45,284 nucleotides of DNA from Acidimicrobiia bacterium. Its GTDB lineage: Bacteria > Actinomycetota > Acidimicrobiia > Spongiisociales > UBA5794. The notes beneath the pieces are model-generated. The model had not been told where the DNA came from, ran no database searches, and saw only the letters and a program-made list of their open reading frames with translations. The DNA lies in contig JASJAS010000041.1 of assembly GCA_030066875.1 (NCBI GenBank), positions 1-45,284 on the forward strand, given 5' to 3'. The translations under genes were made by a program, and so were the position numbers. Positions 32,656 to 43,218 of the stretch are shown here, in pieces; position 1 is the stretch's first letter, and every line of letters begins with the position of its first letter.

Positions 32656-34599
32656 CTACGGGAAGGCCGGCAGTGCGAGTTCGAAACGCGTGGCGCCTTC
32701 GACCCTGCGGTACTCGAGGGATCCATCCATCAGACCCGCCAGCCGGCGCGACACCGCCAGCCCGAGGCCGACCGAGCCGGGTTGCGCGACCTTGTGCTCG
32801 TCGCCCCGTTCGTAGGCATCGAAGATACGGGACTCGATAGGCGCGGGCACTCCCCTCCCATTGTCGACCACCGCAACTACGACTGCCTCATCACGGTCGA
32901 AGACCTCGATCCAGATCTCCGGACCCCCGTAGCGGCTCGCGTTGGAGAGCAGATTGCGCACGATCTGACGGAAGCGCAGCGGATCTGCCCACAGCTTGTC
33001 CCAACGGGCGGTGTGTCGTACCTCAACCGGTTCGCCTCCTTGCTGGTGAGCATGAGCCTCGATGACTGCCGCCAGCTCTGAGCCGATGTGGGCGAATTGG
33101 GAATGCAGCGACAAGGTCGAGACGTCGGCTCGCGCGCCGACGAGCAGATCCTCGATGAGATTTGACAGCTCGCTACTTTCGTTGGCGATGAGCGACACCA
33201 TCTCATCGAGCTCCGCCTCCGAGAACGAATCGCGCCGCTCCCCCAACTCATGGCTGAGACCCATCACCGTCGTCAGCGGCGTTCGCAGCTCGTGACTCAC
33301 CGTTGCGATGAACTGATCCTTGCTGCGCACCTGCTCTTCAAGCCGCTCTTTGAGATGGGTGAGCTCCTCGAGAGAATCCTCCAGGCGACCGTTGCGGAGC
33401 GAAACCGAGATCTTGTCGGCAAGGGCTCCCAGGAGCTTCACATCCGATGCCCCGAAACCTCCAACGTCGGAAAGAGGTTCGGTGACCACGACGGCACCGA
33501 TGGGGCCCGTGTCTGTCGTGAGGGGCGCAGCCATGATCTGGTCGCTTCTCAGGCTGGCGTTCGGGATCGGGGGCAACTCGGTGAGTACCCGCGGCTCGGC
33601 GAGCTGCTCGAGCCACCCAAACAGGTCATGGCCGGGCAGCATGCCAACCGGCACCATCGCCCGTACCGTGCCCGTCGAGTTGATGGTCGTCTGGAAGACA
33701 CGTCCCTGAGCCGCTTGATCGAGCAACAGGACGTCGACCCGTTCCGACTCGAACATCTTCTGCGCTTGGGATGCCGCTGCCTCCATGGCGACGTCGATCT
33801 GAGGTGAGGCATGCAGCAGGCGCGTCATCTCATAGAGCGATTCGAGCCGGTAGCGCTCTTGTTTCTGGCCCATGTACGCCCGATAGGCGGCATACAGCAC
33901 GATTAGCGGCAAGGCTGCCAGCCAAGCTGCCGCCGGACGCAGCTCATAGAGGGTGACGCCGAGAATGGCGATGGAAGCATTGACTGCGGCTCCCATCGTG
34001 CTCAGCGAGAGGACTTCGATTATCTGCTCTCTGGTGAGATTGCCCCCCGTTGCCCGGATAGCAAGATGCACCAGCGCGTTGGCCACGACGTTGCCAAGTG
34101 CAACCGCCGCGATCGCCGCCGCCCATCCTGCGGGCCCGAACGGATCGGCCGACCCGACCACCGTCCGGAAGAAGAAGACGGTGAACGCTGTGACCAGGCT
34201 GAACTGGCCGAGGTTGAAGACCAGCTTGAGCAACGGCTGTCGACGATTCGCGGTCAGCGCCACCGCGTTCCCAATCAACTGTGCCGCCATCACCACAATC
34301 GGAGCAGCGAAGAACAACCCGAGAACCAGCGGGATCTCGCTCATCGAGAACGATTGGGTATTCCGTTTGAACTTGACGTGGACGACGGTGATCTCGCCGA
34401 TGTAGAACACCGCGGCAAGGAACAACAGCGGGATCGTTCGCGCCGCCGGCAGCGGCTCCAGGTCACGCATCGACCACGCAGCCCCGCCCGCCATCGCGGC
34501 GACCATCACCGCCAGCGCCCACACGCGCTGCTCACCGGTGGTTCTCGAGATCAGCCCCCTGAAGCGAGCGGCGACTGATGTCTCCTCGACATCTCTCAT
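32656..34599 (-). CDS. Membrane-bound sensor histidine kinase with GAF domain
   Basis: A 647-residue protein. Residues 25-270 hold about eight membrane helices, like a MASE-type sensor. A GAF domain follows at about 275-410, a short coiled coil, then HisKA with TVSHELRTPLTTVMGLSHEL and HATPase with NLLSNASRYGG, DNGRGVP and GSVGLGLAVSRRL. No response regulator is nearby. ATG 34599 follows GGGAG; the upstream ATG at 34635 lacks a ribosome site. Its kinase core resembles the kinase at 10115, so the two may be paralogues. Confidence 0.88.
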   Translation of the reverse strand: MRDVEETSVAARFRGLISRTTGEQRVWALAVMVAAMAGGAAWSMRDLEPLPAARTIPLLFLAAVFYIGEITVVHVKFKRNTQSFSMSEIPLVLGLFFAAPIVVMAAQLIGNAVALTANRRQPLLKLVFNLGQFSLVTAFTVFFFRTVVGSADPFGPAGWAAAIAAVALGNVVANALVHLAIRATGGNLTREQIIEVLSLSTMGAAVNASIAILGVTLYELRPAAAWLAALPLIVLYAAYRAYMGQKQERYRLESLYEMTRLLHASPQIDVAMEAAASQAQKMFESERVDVLLLDQAAQGRVFQTTINSTGTVRAMVPVGMLPGHDLFGWLEQLAEPRVLTELPPIPNASLRSDQIMAAPLTTDTGPIGAVVVTEPLSDVGGFGASDVKLLGALADKISVSLRNGRLEDSLEELTHLKERLEEQVRSKDQFIATVSHELRTPLTTVMGLSHELGERRDSFSEAELDEMVSLIANESSELSNLIEDLLVGARADVSTLSLHSQFAHIGSELAAVIEAHAHQQGGEPVEVRHTARWDKLWADPLRFRQIVRNLLSNASRYGGPEIWIEVFDRDEAVVVAVVDNGRGVPAPIESRIFDAYERGDEHKVAQPGSVGLGLAVSRRLAGLMDGSLEYRRVEGATRFELALPAFP

Positions 34600-34674
34600 C
34601 GCCACTCCCTTCATCGGCTCTTGCCCGACGGCCATCAGGCGTTACATATCCGTCGGCACTTCGCTACCGCCCTA

Positions 34675-36465
34675 TTAGCCCCAACTGAGCCCGAGCCAGG
34701 TGGAATCGCTCCACGACGTGCCGGACCACGAGGTACCAGACCAGGACGTGCCAGACCAGCTGGTCCCCGACCACGAAGTGCCGGACCACGAGGTCCCGCT
34801 CCACACATAGTCTGACCAGCTGGTACCTGACCAGGAGGTACCACTCCAGGATGTGCCCGACCAGGACGTACCACTCCAGGATGTGCCCGACCAGGACGTA
34901 CCGCTCCAAGACGTGCCGTTCCAGTCGCCACCGTCCCAAGACATGTAGTTCGCCGCGTACTTGGCCCACACCTCGGAGATAAAGCTCTTGCCGAAGATGT
35001 CTTGCTCGCCCTCCAGCACCACTCCGTCGACCGCAACGTGATGCGAGCCGCGGGCACCTTCTAGTGAGCCGGACCCATTGCCGTACCAGCCGCTGCTCTG
35101 CAACGAGAGGTCCTCGTAATCTTCTGCCTCTTCGAACTCGTCCTCTAGCTTGTCGAGGTCGATGAGCCCGGCTTGGGCGCACTGGGCGTTATCCGCCGCA
35201 ACCTCGCGACTCGTCTCCATCAGCGCCGCTTTGACCTCGTTGGGCGTCAGGTCCGGGAACTGGCTGAGCATGAGCGCTGCTGCTCCAGAGACCACTGCGG
35301 AGGCTTGCGACGTACCCGAGCCGAGGAAGAGCCTGTCTCCGATACGGGCTTCGGGATAGTTGACGTCGGCCGAGGAGCCCGGGTTGCGCAGGCTGATGAT
35401 CGAGCGACCCGGGGCAAGTACGTCGATATGCCGGCTGCTGGTGCCACAGTTGGTGAAGCCGGCGACGTAGTCGTTGCTGGGGCTAGCGGTGTAGTTCGAA
35501 TCCGAGGCGCCAACCGCGATGACGTGGGGTTGAAGTGCGGGGTTGCGGAGGGGAAGCGAATTGCCGTCGTTGCCCGAGGCGACTACTACCACGATCCCGG
35601 CACGCCATGCCTGTTCAACCGCGAACGCAAGGGGATCGAGCTGCGCCGACTGGGTGGAGTCTGTCCCGTAGGCGAGGTTCAGAACCCGGATGTTCATCCC
35701 GTTGTCGTTCTTGTGCTGGACGACCCAGTCGATGGCGGCAATCACCTGGGAAACGTCGACGGCGCCTTCATAGTTGGCGACCTTGACATTGATGATCCGG
35801 GCGCCAGGTGCCACTCCCCTGAAGCCAGCGCTGGTGCCGTCGTCGCCGGCGATGATTCCGGCGAGGTGGGTCCCGTGTCCGTATGTGTCCATGTAACGGA
35901 GGTCATCGGACTGCGATTCGAAGGAGAGGTCCGGTCCGTTGATGACCTTGCCCGTAGTGGTGAGGCCCTGCACCGGGACAACACCCGAGTCGATCAGCGC
36001 AACATCCACACCGTCGCCGTAGTAGCCGTCCTTCCAGAAGTCGTCTGCCTCAATGGTGTCTTCGACTATCGACTCGAGCGACCCGGCGTAGTTGTCGGCC
36101 AGGCTGGCGGAAATCCCTGTGGCGTCTTCCCAGCCGTCGTCATCATCGAGAATGTCCAGCGCCCCGTCTTCGACCACCGAGGAAACGGCAAGATGACGTT
36201 GGAGCTCGGCTACGCCGTCTGCCGGCACGACGGCCGAGAACCCGCCGATGATCGCCAGCGGCTCAGCGACGTCGCCGCCCACCGCGGCGACGGCCGCTTC
36301 GGCAGCTGCCACATCCACGGCCGTGACGATCACGTTGATGTCTTCGCCGTCGGCACGAGCCGGCGATGGCGCCGCCACCATGACGAGAGCGGTGGCGAGA
36401 GCGGTCAAAAGGATCAGAACAATGCGGGCGCGGCTGAGCGAGCCGCGGCCTAGGGAAAGAGTCAT
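34675..36465 (-). CDS. Secreted subtilisin-family serine protease (S8) with WSGTS repeat tail
   Basis: A 596-residue exported protease. Signal peptide residues 1-38 (ending APSPARAD). Residues 42-110 resemble an I9-type inhibitor prodomain. The S8 domain has Asp159 (DVALIDSGV), His197 (YGHGTHLAG), Asn299 (ASGNDG) and Ser386 (GSGTSQASA). A linker leads to 14 pentapeptides of the form WSGTS, then WSDST and the end. The ATG at 36465 is preferred over GTG 36474 because AGGAAG is better spaced. The tail could attach the protease to the cell surface, which is inference. Confidence 0.93.
   Translation of the reverse strand: MTLSLGRGSLSRARIVLILLTALATALVMVAAPSPARADGEDINVIVTAVDVAAAEAAVAAVGGDVAEPLAIIGGFSAVVPADGVAELQRHLAVSSVVEDGALDILDDDDGWEDATGISASLADNYAGSLESIVEDTIEADDFWKDGYYGDGVDVALIDSGVVPVQGLTTTGKVINGPDLSFESQSDDLRYMDTYGHGTHLAGIIAGDDGTSAGFRGVAPGARIINVKVANYEGAVDVSQVIAAIDWVVQHKNDNGMNIRVLNLAYGTDSTQSAQLDPLAFAVEQAWRAGIVVVVASGNDGNSLPLRNPALQPHVIAVGASDSNYTASPSNDYVAGFTNCGTSSRHIDVLAPGRSIISLRNPGSSADVNYPEARIGDRLFLGSGTSQASAVVSGAAALMLSQFPDLTPNEVKAALMETSREVAADNAQCAQAGLIDLDKLEDEFEEAEDYEDLSLQSSGWYGNGSGSLEGARGSHHVAVDGVVLEGEQDIFGKSFISEVWAKYAANYMSWDGGDWNGTSWSGTSWSGTSWSGTSWSGTSWSGTSWSGTSWSDYVWSGTSWSGTSWSGTSWSGTSWSGTSWSGTSWSDSTWLGLSWG
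34714..34923 (-). repeat. Tandem 15-bp repeats coding WSGTS units
   Basis: Fourteen in-frame 15-bp units (WNGTS, six WSGTS, WSDYV, six WSGTS). One 30-bp pair is exact (34841-34870 and 34871-34900). Elsewhere Ser alternates between AGY and TCN codons while the amino acid stays the same, so protein-level selection has kept the motif. Confidence 0.92.
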
Positions 36466-36555
36466 TGGCCCCACGCTTCCTATCGCTTCCTTGCGAAACT
36501 CGACTTCACAGCTGCATTTATCGACAGAACCGAGGGTAAATCTTGGGAGTCATAA

Positions 36556-36575
36556 AGCCCGATGACGAAGGGGCT
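36556..36575 (-). terminator. Possible terminator after the gyrBA-DUF3566 run
   Basis: On the minus strand AGCCC pairs with GGGCT around a 10-base loop, followed by TTATG. It lies 43-62 bases past the DUF3566 stop and before the protease gene. The stem is short, so the call is tentative. Confidence 0.35.
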
Positions 36576-36617
36576 AGTCCCTGGCGAGACGGAGGAAATA
36601 TGGCGGGGTGACCGGTC

Positions 36618-37097
36618 TTAGCCGGTGGTGACGCGTTCTCGTTCGGGCGTCCGCTCGACGGGAGGGTCGCCGTTTCCCTCGCGGCGCGCCGGAGTTGGCT
36701 TCCAGCTGAAGGTGCGCGGCGCCGGAGCCTGTTGCGGCTGGGCGACGTTATAGGTCTCCTCCAGCACGGTGACCTCTACGCCGCCGACGAGATCAGAAAT
36801 CAGGTTGTAGATAACAGCACCCAAGGTCATGAAGGCGGTCATACCGATGACCCCGATGCCGGCGAGCAACGCGGTGATCCTGAAGTAGAGCGGGCCGTCG
36901 ATGGTCAACTCGATGGTCACCGCGTCGAACAAATCGACGATCCTCTCCGGTATGCCCTTCTGGATGACCAGTGACCACATCACCCACATGCCGAGCACGA
37001 ACACGAGTCCGGCGATCGCGTTGAAGATCAACGATGCCTTGAGCACCGTCCACGGATCGACTTTTCGAATGATCCGGCGCACACGCCGAACTGCCAT
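36618..37097 (-). CDS. DUF3566 transmembrane protein
   Basis: A 159-residue membrane protein with two or three helices (AIAGLVFVLGMWVMWSLVI; ALLAGIGVIGMTAFMTLGAVIYNLISDLVGGVEVTV) and a Pro/Arg-rich tail. Length and helices match DUF3566, a family found directly after gyrA in actinobacteria. Function is not established. ATG 37097 follows AAGGAG at eight bases; the ORF track extends 20 residues further without a ribosome site. Confidence 0.88.
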   Translation of the reverse strand: MAVRRVRRIIRKVDPWTVLKASLIFNAIAGLVFVLGMWVMWSLVIQKGIPERIVDLFDAVTIELTIDGPLYFRITALLAGIGVIGMTAFMTLGAVIYNLISDLVGGVEVTVLEETYNVAQPQQAPAPRTFSWKPTPARREGNGDPPVERTPERERVTTG

Positions 37098-37245
37098 ATC
37101 GAGGCTCCTTGGGATGCCGCGAGTGTAATGGCCTCTCGTTCCAATCCAACGCCACATTTGCGGCCGCGGTTCCCCGCATCACGTCGCTATCGCTTCGCGA
37201 AGGGTCGCGCTACCGCTCCACAACCCTCGAGATCGGGACAAGTCG

Positions 37246-39690
37246 CTAGTCGGAGTCCTCTTCGTCCTCGTCACGGGGCACCAGCGCTGCCGCGGCAAGC
37301 GTCGTGCCTTCACCCAGGCTCATCACCTTGACACCGGTAGACGCCCGCTTCTGCCTGCTGATCTCTCCCGCCCCCTGCCGAATGACGATCCCGTCGCTGG
37401 AGGTGACGAAAATGTGGTCCTCCCGAGTCACCGCCAAGGCGGCAACCAACTCCCCGCGCACCCGGGTCAGCTTCATTGCCTTCACCCCAATGCCGCCCCG
37501 CTTCTGACAAGGAAACTCGCTCATTGCTGTTCGCTTGCCGTAGCCACCGCTGGTGAGAAACAGGATCTCCTCGCCGTTGCTGACGGTTGCTGCAGACACG
37601 ACCTCGTCTCCCTCGCGCAGCTTGATACCCCGAACCCCGCGAGTGTCCCGACCCATAGGGCGTGCATCTTCCTCGGAGAAGCGGATTGCCATACCGTCTC
37701 GAGTAACCATGACGAGATCGGAGTCACCGGAAGTAGCCCGTACCGCGACCACCTCATCACCCTCTACGAGATTGATCGCCACCAGAACCTGGTTGCGTGA
37801 GTCGTAATCGACGAACTTTGACTTCTTGACCTGACCCATCCGGGTGAACGCGACCAGAAACCGATGTGACTCGTAGTCCCGAGTGTCGATGATCGCCTCA
37901 ATCTTCTCATCCGGATCCATCGGCAACACCGACTGGACGAGAACACCCTTCGCGGTCCGCTCCTTGCGCGGCAATTGGTGAGCCCGTACGCGATAGACCT
38001 TTCCCTTGTTGGTGAAGAAGAGCAGATAGGCGTGCGCCGAGGTATGCAACACGTGCGTAATCAGGTCGTCTTCGCGTAGATCAGCACCTTTGATCCCGCG
38101 GCCGCCTCTCCCCTGGCGACGGTAGGTCTGCGCCAGCACCGACTTCACGTAACCCGCCTCCGACGCCGTGACCACTAGCTCCTCATCGGCGATCAGATCC
38201 TCGAGCGACAGGTCGCCCTCGTCGGCAATGATTCGGGACCTCCGTCGGTCGCCGTACTTGTCCTTGATTGCCCTGAGTTCCTCGGAGAGGATCTCCCGGC
38301 GGCGCTGCTCGGAGTCGAGTATCGACTTCAGCTCGGCGATCGTCGCCTGCAGATCGTCGTACTCCTGCCGCAGCTTGTCGGTCTCGAGAGCGGTGAGTCG
38401 GCGCAGTGGCATGTCGAGAATGTGGTTCGCTTGGATCTCGGACAGCTCGAAGCGCTCCATCAGAGTGCCGCGAGCAGTTTCGACGTCGGCGGAACCGCGG
38501 ATGATCTGCACGACTTCGTCGATATTGTCCAACGCAACGAGAAGGCCCTCGACGATGTGGGCGCGGGCCTCGGCCTTCTTCAACCGGTAGACGCTGCGTC
38601 GCTCGATTACCTCGAGTTGATGATCGACGTAGTGGCCGACCATCTCGGCGATGCTGAGGGTCCGCGGTACGCCATCCACCAGCGCCACAGAATTCACGCC
38701 GAAGGAATCCTCGAGCTGTGTGTGCTTGTACAGCAGGTTGAGCACGACCTGGGGGTTGGCGTCCTTCTTCAGCTCGATGACCATGCGGATGCCGTCTTTA
38801 TTGGTTTCGTTGCGCAGATCGGCGATACCGACGATGGTCTTGTCCTTCACCAGATCCGCGATCTTGGTCATGACCCGATCGATCGAAACCTGGTAGGGGA
38901 TCTCGGTGACGATGATCGCCATCCGCTTGCGCTTGGTCTCAACGATGTCCGAGACGGCACGCATCCTCACCGAGCCCCGTCCCGTGAGCAGCGCCTCCTT
39001 GATGCCCGGGGTGCGCACGATGTAGGCCCCCGTAGGGAAATCGGGACCGAGTACGTATTCAGCCAGGTCTTCGGCGGAAGCGGCGGGGTTGTCGATCTTG
39101 TGCAGGGTGGCGTCGATGATTTCGCCCAGGTTGTGAGGCGGAATATTGGTGGCCATACCAACGGCGATCCCGGTCGAGCCGTTCACCAGGAGGTTGGGGA
39201 ACCGCGAGGGCAGCACCGTGGGCTCCTGGCGTTCCCCCGAGTAGTTGTCTGAGAAGTCGACGGTTTCCTCATCGATGCTTTCGAGCAGATGCATCGCGAT
39301 GGGTGCCATGCGCGTCTCGGTATACCGCATCTGCGCCGGCGGGTCGTCGACCGACCCGAAGTTGCCCTGCGGCTGAACCAGCGGGTAGCGCTGGGAAAAA
39401 TCCTGACCGAGTCGTACCAAGGCGTCGTAGATCGCGTCGTTGGAGTGCGGATGGAACCAACCCATGACGTCGCCGACCACGCGAGCACACTTGCGGAAGG
39501 GAGTACCCGGCCGAATACCGGCGTCGTACATCGAGTACAGGATGCGGCGGTGAACCGGCTTCAAACCATCACGCACGTCGGGGAGTGCCCGGGCCACGAT
39601 GACCGACATGGCGTACTCGAGGAACGAGTCCTCCATCTCCCGTTCGATCTCGATTGGTCTGATTCGCGATGCTTCGTCTTCGTTGGGCAT
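37246..39690 (-). CDS. gyrA: DNA gyrase subunit A
   Basis: An 814-residue subunit that cleaves and rejoins DNA during negative supercoiling. The active tyrosine is Tyr123 (MRYTETRM). The C-terminal beta-pinwheel has RRQGRGGRG, the GyrA box needed for DNA wrapping, which separates it from topo IV ParC. The quinolone-determining loop reads HPHSNDAIYD rather than the usual HPHGDxAxYD. It starts 15 bases after gyrB. Confidence 0.97.
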   Translation of the reverse strand: MPNEDEASRIRPIEIEREMEDSFLEYAMSVIVARALPDVRDGLKPVHRRILYSMYDAGIRPGTPFRKCARVVGDVMGWFHPHSNDAIYDALVRLGQDFSQRYPLVQPQGNFGSVDDPPAQMRYTETRMAPIAMHLLESIDEETVDFSDNYSGERQEPTVLPSRFPNLLVNGSTGIAVGMATNIPPHNLGEIIDATLHKIDNPAASAEDLAEYVLGPDFPTGAYIVRTPGIKEALLTGRGSVRMRAVSDIVETKRKRMAIIVTEIPYQVSIDRVMTKIADLVKDKTIVGIADLRNETNKDGIRMVIELKKDANPQVVLNLLYKHTQLEDSFGVNSVALVDGVPRTLSIAEMVGHYVDHQLEVIERRSVYRLKKAEARAHIVEGLLVALDNIDEVVQIIRGSADVETARGTLMERFELSEIQANHILDMPLRRLTALETDKLRQEYDDLQATIAELKSILDSEQRRREILSEELRAIKDKYGDRRRSRIIADEGDLSLEDLIADEELVVTASEAGYVKSVLAQTYRRQGRGGRGIKGADLREDDLITHVLHTSAHAYLLFFTNKGKVYRVRAHQLPRKERTAKGVLVQSVLPMDPDEKIEAIIDTRDYESHRFLVAFTRMGQVKKSKFVDYDSRNQVLVAINLVEGDEVVAVRATSGDSDLVMVTRDGMAIRFSEEDARPMGRDTRGVRGIKLREGDEVVSAATVSNGEEILFLTSGGYGKRTAMSEFPCQKRGGIGVKAMKLTRVRGELVAALAVTREDHIFVTSSDGIVIRQGAGEISRQKRASTGVKVMSLGEGTTLAAAALVPRDEDEEDSD

Positions 39691-39705
39691 GGGGCTGCGG
39701 TGTCC

Positions 39706-41670
<1,965 letters not shown>

Positions 41671-41688
41671 TCAACTAACAAGGATGTC

Positions 41689-41694
41689 ATTATA
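41689..41694 (-). promoter_or_regulatory. -10 box upstream of gyrB
   Basis: A perfect TATAAT on the minus strand lies 57 bases before the gyrB TTG. No clear -35 is at the usual spacing. It could drive gyrB and gyrA separately from the dnaN-recF-DUF721 run. Confidence 0.45.
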
Positions 41695-41731
41695 GGCGAA
41701 AACCCAGCGTAACCGGGCGTTTCTGCAAGGT

Positions 41732-42079
41732 TCACAGACCCTCCGAGAAGTCCTGGCGACGACCCACCCGGAGCCGAATCTGGGCGATCTCTCCTTGACC
41801 CACGTGGGTCTCGAGACTGCTGCGAATCTGTGCCTGTCGGAGCCGCAGCCGCGACGCGGTACTTCCGTCGGCAACCTCGACGGTGAGTACGCCTTGTGAC
41901 AGCCGCACCGGACGGGAGTTGTGGCTTGCTTCGGCGCCGACGACTTGGGGCCAGATGGTCTTGACCAGTTCGAATGTTGCCAGGTGACCTTCGGTGACTC
42001 GCTCCAGAACGGCTTCGAGTGTCTTATCCACGGCGAGGAGGCCGCGGTCGGGGTCCTCTCCGGTCCAGGGATTCTTCAT
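41732..42079 (-). CDS. DUF721 (DciA-like) protein
   Basis: A 115-residue protein with a DUF721/KH-like region: LEAVLERVTEGHLATFELVK, then IWPQVVGAEASHNSRPVRL and GVLTVEVADGSTASRLRL. DciA proteins are the ancestral loaders of the replicative helicase DnaB. Its place between recF and gyrB is standard in actinobacteria and fits that role. It begins 13 bases after the recF stop. Confidence 0.88.
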   Translation of the reverse strand: MKNPWTGEDPDRGLLAVDKTLEAVLERVTEGHLATFELVKTIWPQVVGAEASHNSRPVRLSQGVLTVEVADGSTASRLRLRQAQIRSSLETHVGQGEIAQIRLRVGRRQDFSEGL

Positions 42080-42092
42080 GGTGGAGCCTCGG

Positions 42093-43202
42093 TCATGTCA
42101 ACTCCCCTGCGGCGACCCGCCACCGCTTTCCTATGTCTGGAACCTCATCATCGCGGGCGCTAGTGACAAAAACCTGGCCGTGGGGCAACAGCGCGGTGAC
42201 CCCATCTGCCCGTCCCGGATCCAGCTCCGAAAACACATCATCGAGCAGCAGGATTGGGGGACGCCCGTGTCTCTCGTTGAGCAACTGGTAGGCGACAATA
42301 CGCAAGCTCAAAGCGACCGAACGTTGTTCTCCCTGACTGGCTCGCACCCGCACTTCTCGACCTTCGAGGCTGAAGCTGGGGTCGTCGCGGTGCGGTCCCG
42401 CACTCGTTGCCCGCGTTTCCATGTCGCGCTGATGCCTTTCCGTCAGCGCGTGCAGCAATGCTGATTCGAGGGATTCAGGGTTTGGGTTCCCGAAGTCGGG
42501 TATGTCGCCAACTTCGACCCAGCTTGCGGAGTAGCTAGGCAGCAAAGTCTCATGTTCTCCGCCAACGGTGCGATATGCCTCCGACAGCCGGTCGCGTAGC
42601 CGAGCGAGTAGCCGCAGACGGTTGGCCAGTACCCGCCCGCCTGCCTCAGCCAGGCGGGCATCCCAAACTGCGAGCGTCATTGGGTCGGTGTTCCTGCCTT
42701 CCTGTCTCAGGAGGGTGTTGCGCTGGCGGAGCGCCTTTTCGTATTCCCGTTGGTCTGCTCCGACGGTTGGCACCAACTGCGCACCCAGATCGTCCAGGTA
42801 CTCGCGACGCAGCGCCGGGCCTCGTTTCACCACGTCGAGATCATCCGGCAAGAACGCCACGACGGGAGCCAGTGCGGCAACGTCACTGAGTCGCTGTGGC
42901 CGCTTCTCGTTGACGAGCACCTGACGCCGGCCGCTGATCGGGATTTCGACGGCGATGTCGACGCTACTCCCTGCGTCTCGGAAACTGCCCCTGGCTATGG
43001 CACGCTCAGCTCCCGCCTGGATGAGCGCAGCATCCGGTGTGCGTCGGAAAGACTTCTGCAACGACAGATACCCGATTGCCTCCAGCACGTTCGTCTTGCC
43101 GGCGCCGTTGCGTCCAATCAGGACGTTGACGCCCGGTTCCGGTTCGAACCGGAGGCTCTGATAGCTGCGGAACTGGCTGAGCTCCAGCCAGGCAAGATGC
43201 AC
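42093..43202 (-). CDS. recF: DNA replication and repair protein RecF
   Basis: A 369-residue SMC-like ATPase that helps load RecA at gaps. Walker A is GRNGAGKTN near the N-terminus. The signature region VRASQGEQRSVALSLRIVAY and Walker B PPILLLDDVFSELDPGR lie late. It starts at GTG, 16 bases after the dnaN stop. Confidence 0.96.
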   Translation of the reverse strand: MHLAWLELSQFRSYQSLRFEPEPGVNVLIGRNGAGKTNVLEAIGYLSLQKSFRRTPDAALIQAGAERAIARGSFRDAGSSVDIAVEIPISGRRQVLVNEKRPQRLSDVAALAPVVAFLPDDLDVVKRGPALRREYLDDLGAQLVPTVGADQREYEKALRQRNTLLRQEGRNTDPMTLAVWDARLAEAGGRVLANRLRLLARLRDRLSEAYRTVGGEHETLLPSYSASWVEVGDIPDFGNPNPESLESALLHALTERHQRDMETRATSAGPHRDDPSFSLEGREVRVRASQGEQRSVALSLRIVAYQLLNERHGRPPILLLDDVFSELDPGRADGVTALLPHGQVFVTSARDDEVPDIGKRWRVAAGELT

Positions 43203-43218
43203 GGGACTCTCGACGCAG

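Noticed and set aside
34714-34923. CRISPR-like array
   Set aside because: The repeats are contiguous 15-bp coding units without spacers, inside a protease gene.
35173-36453. 426-residue plus-strand ORF opposite the subtilase gene
   Set aside because: It mirrors the codon positions of a clearly real S8 protease, has no family features and no ribosome site. Long antisense ORFs are common in GC-rich genes.
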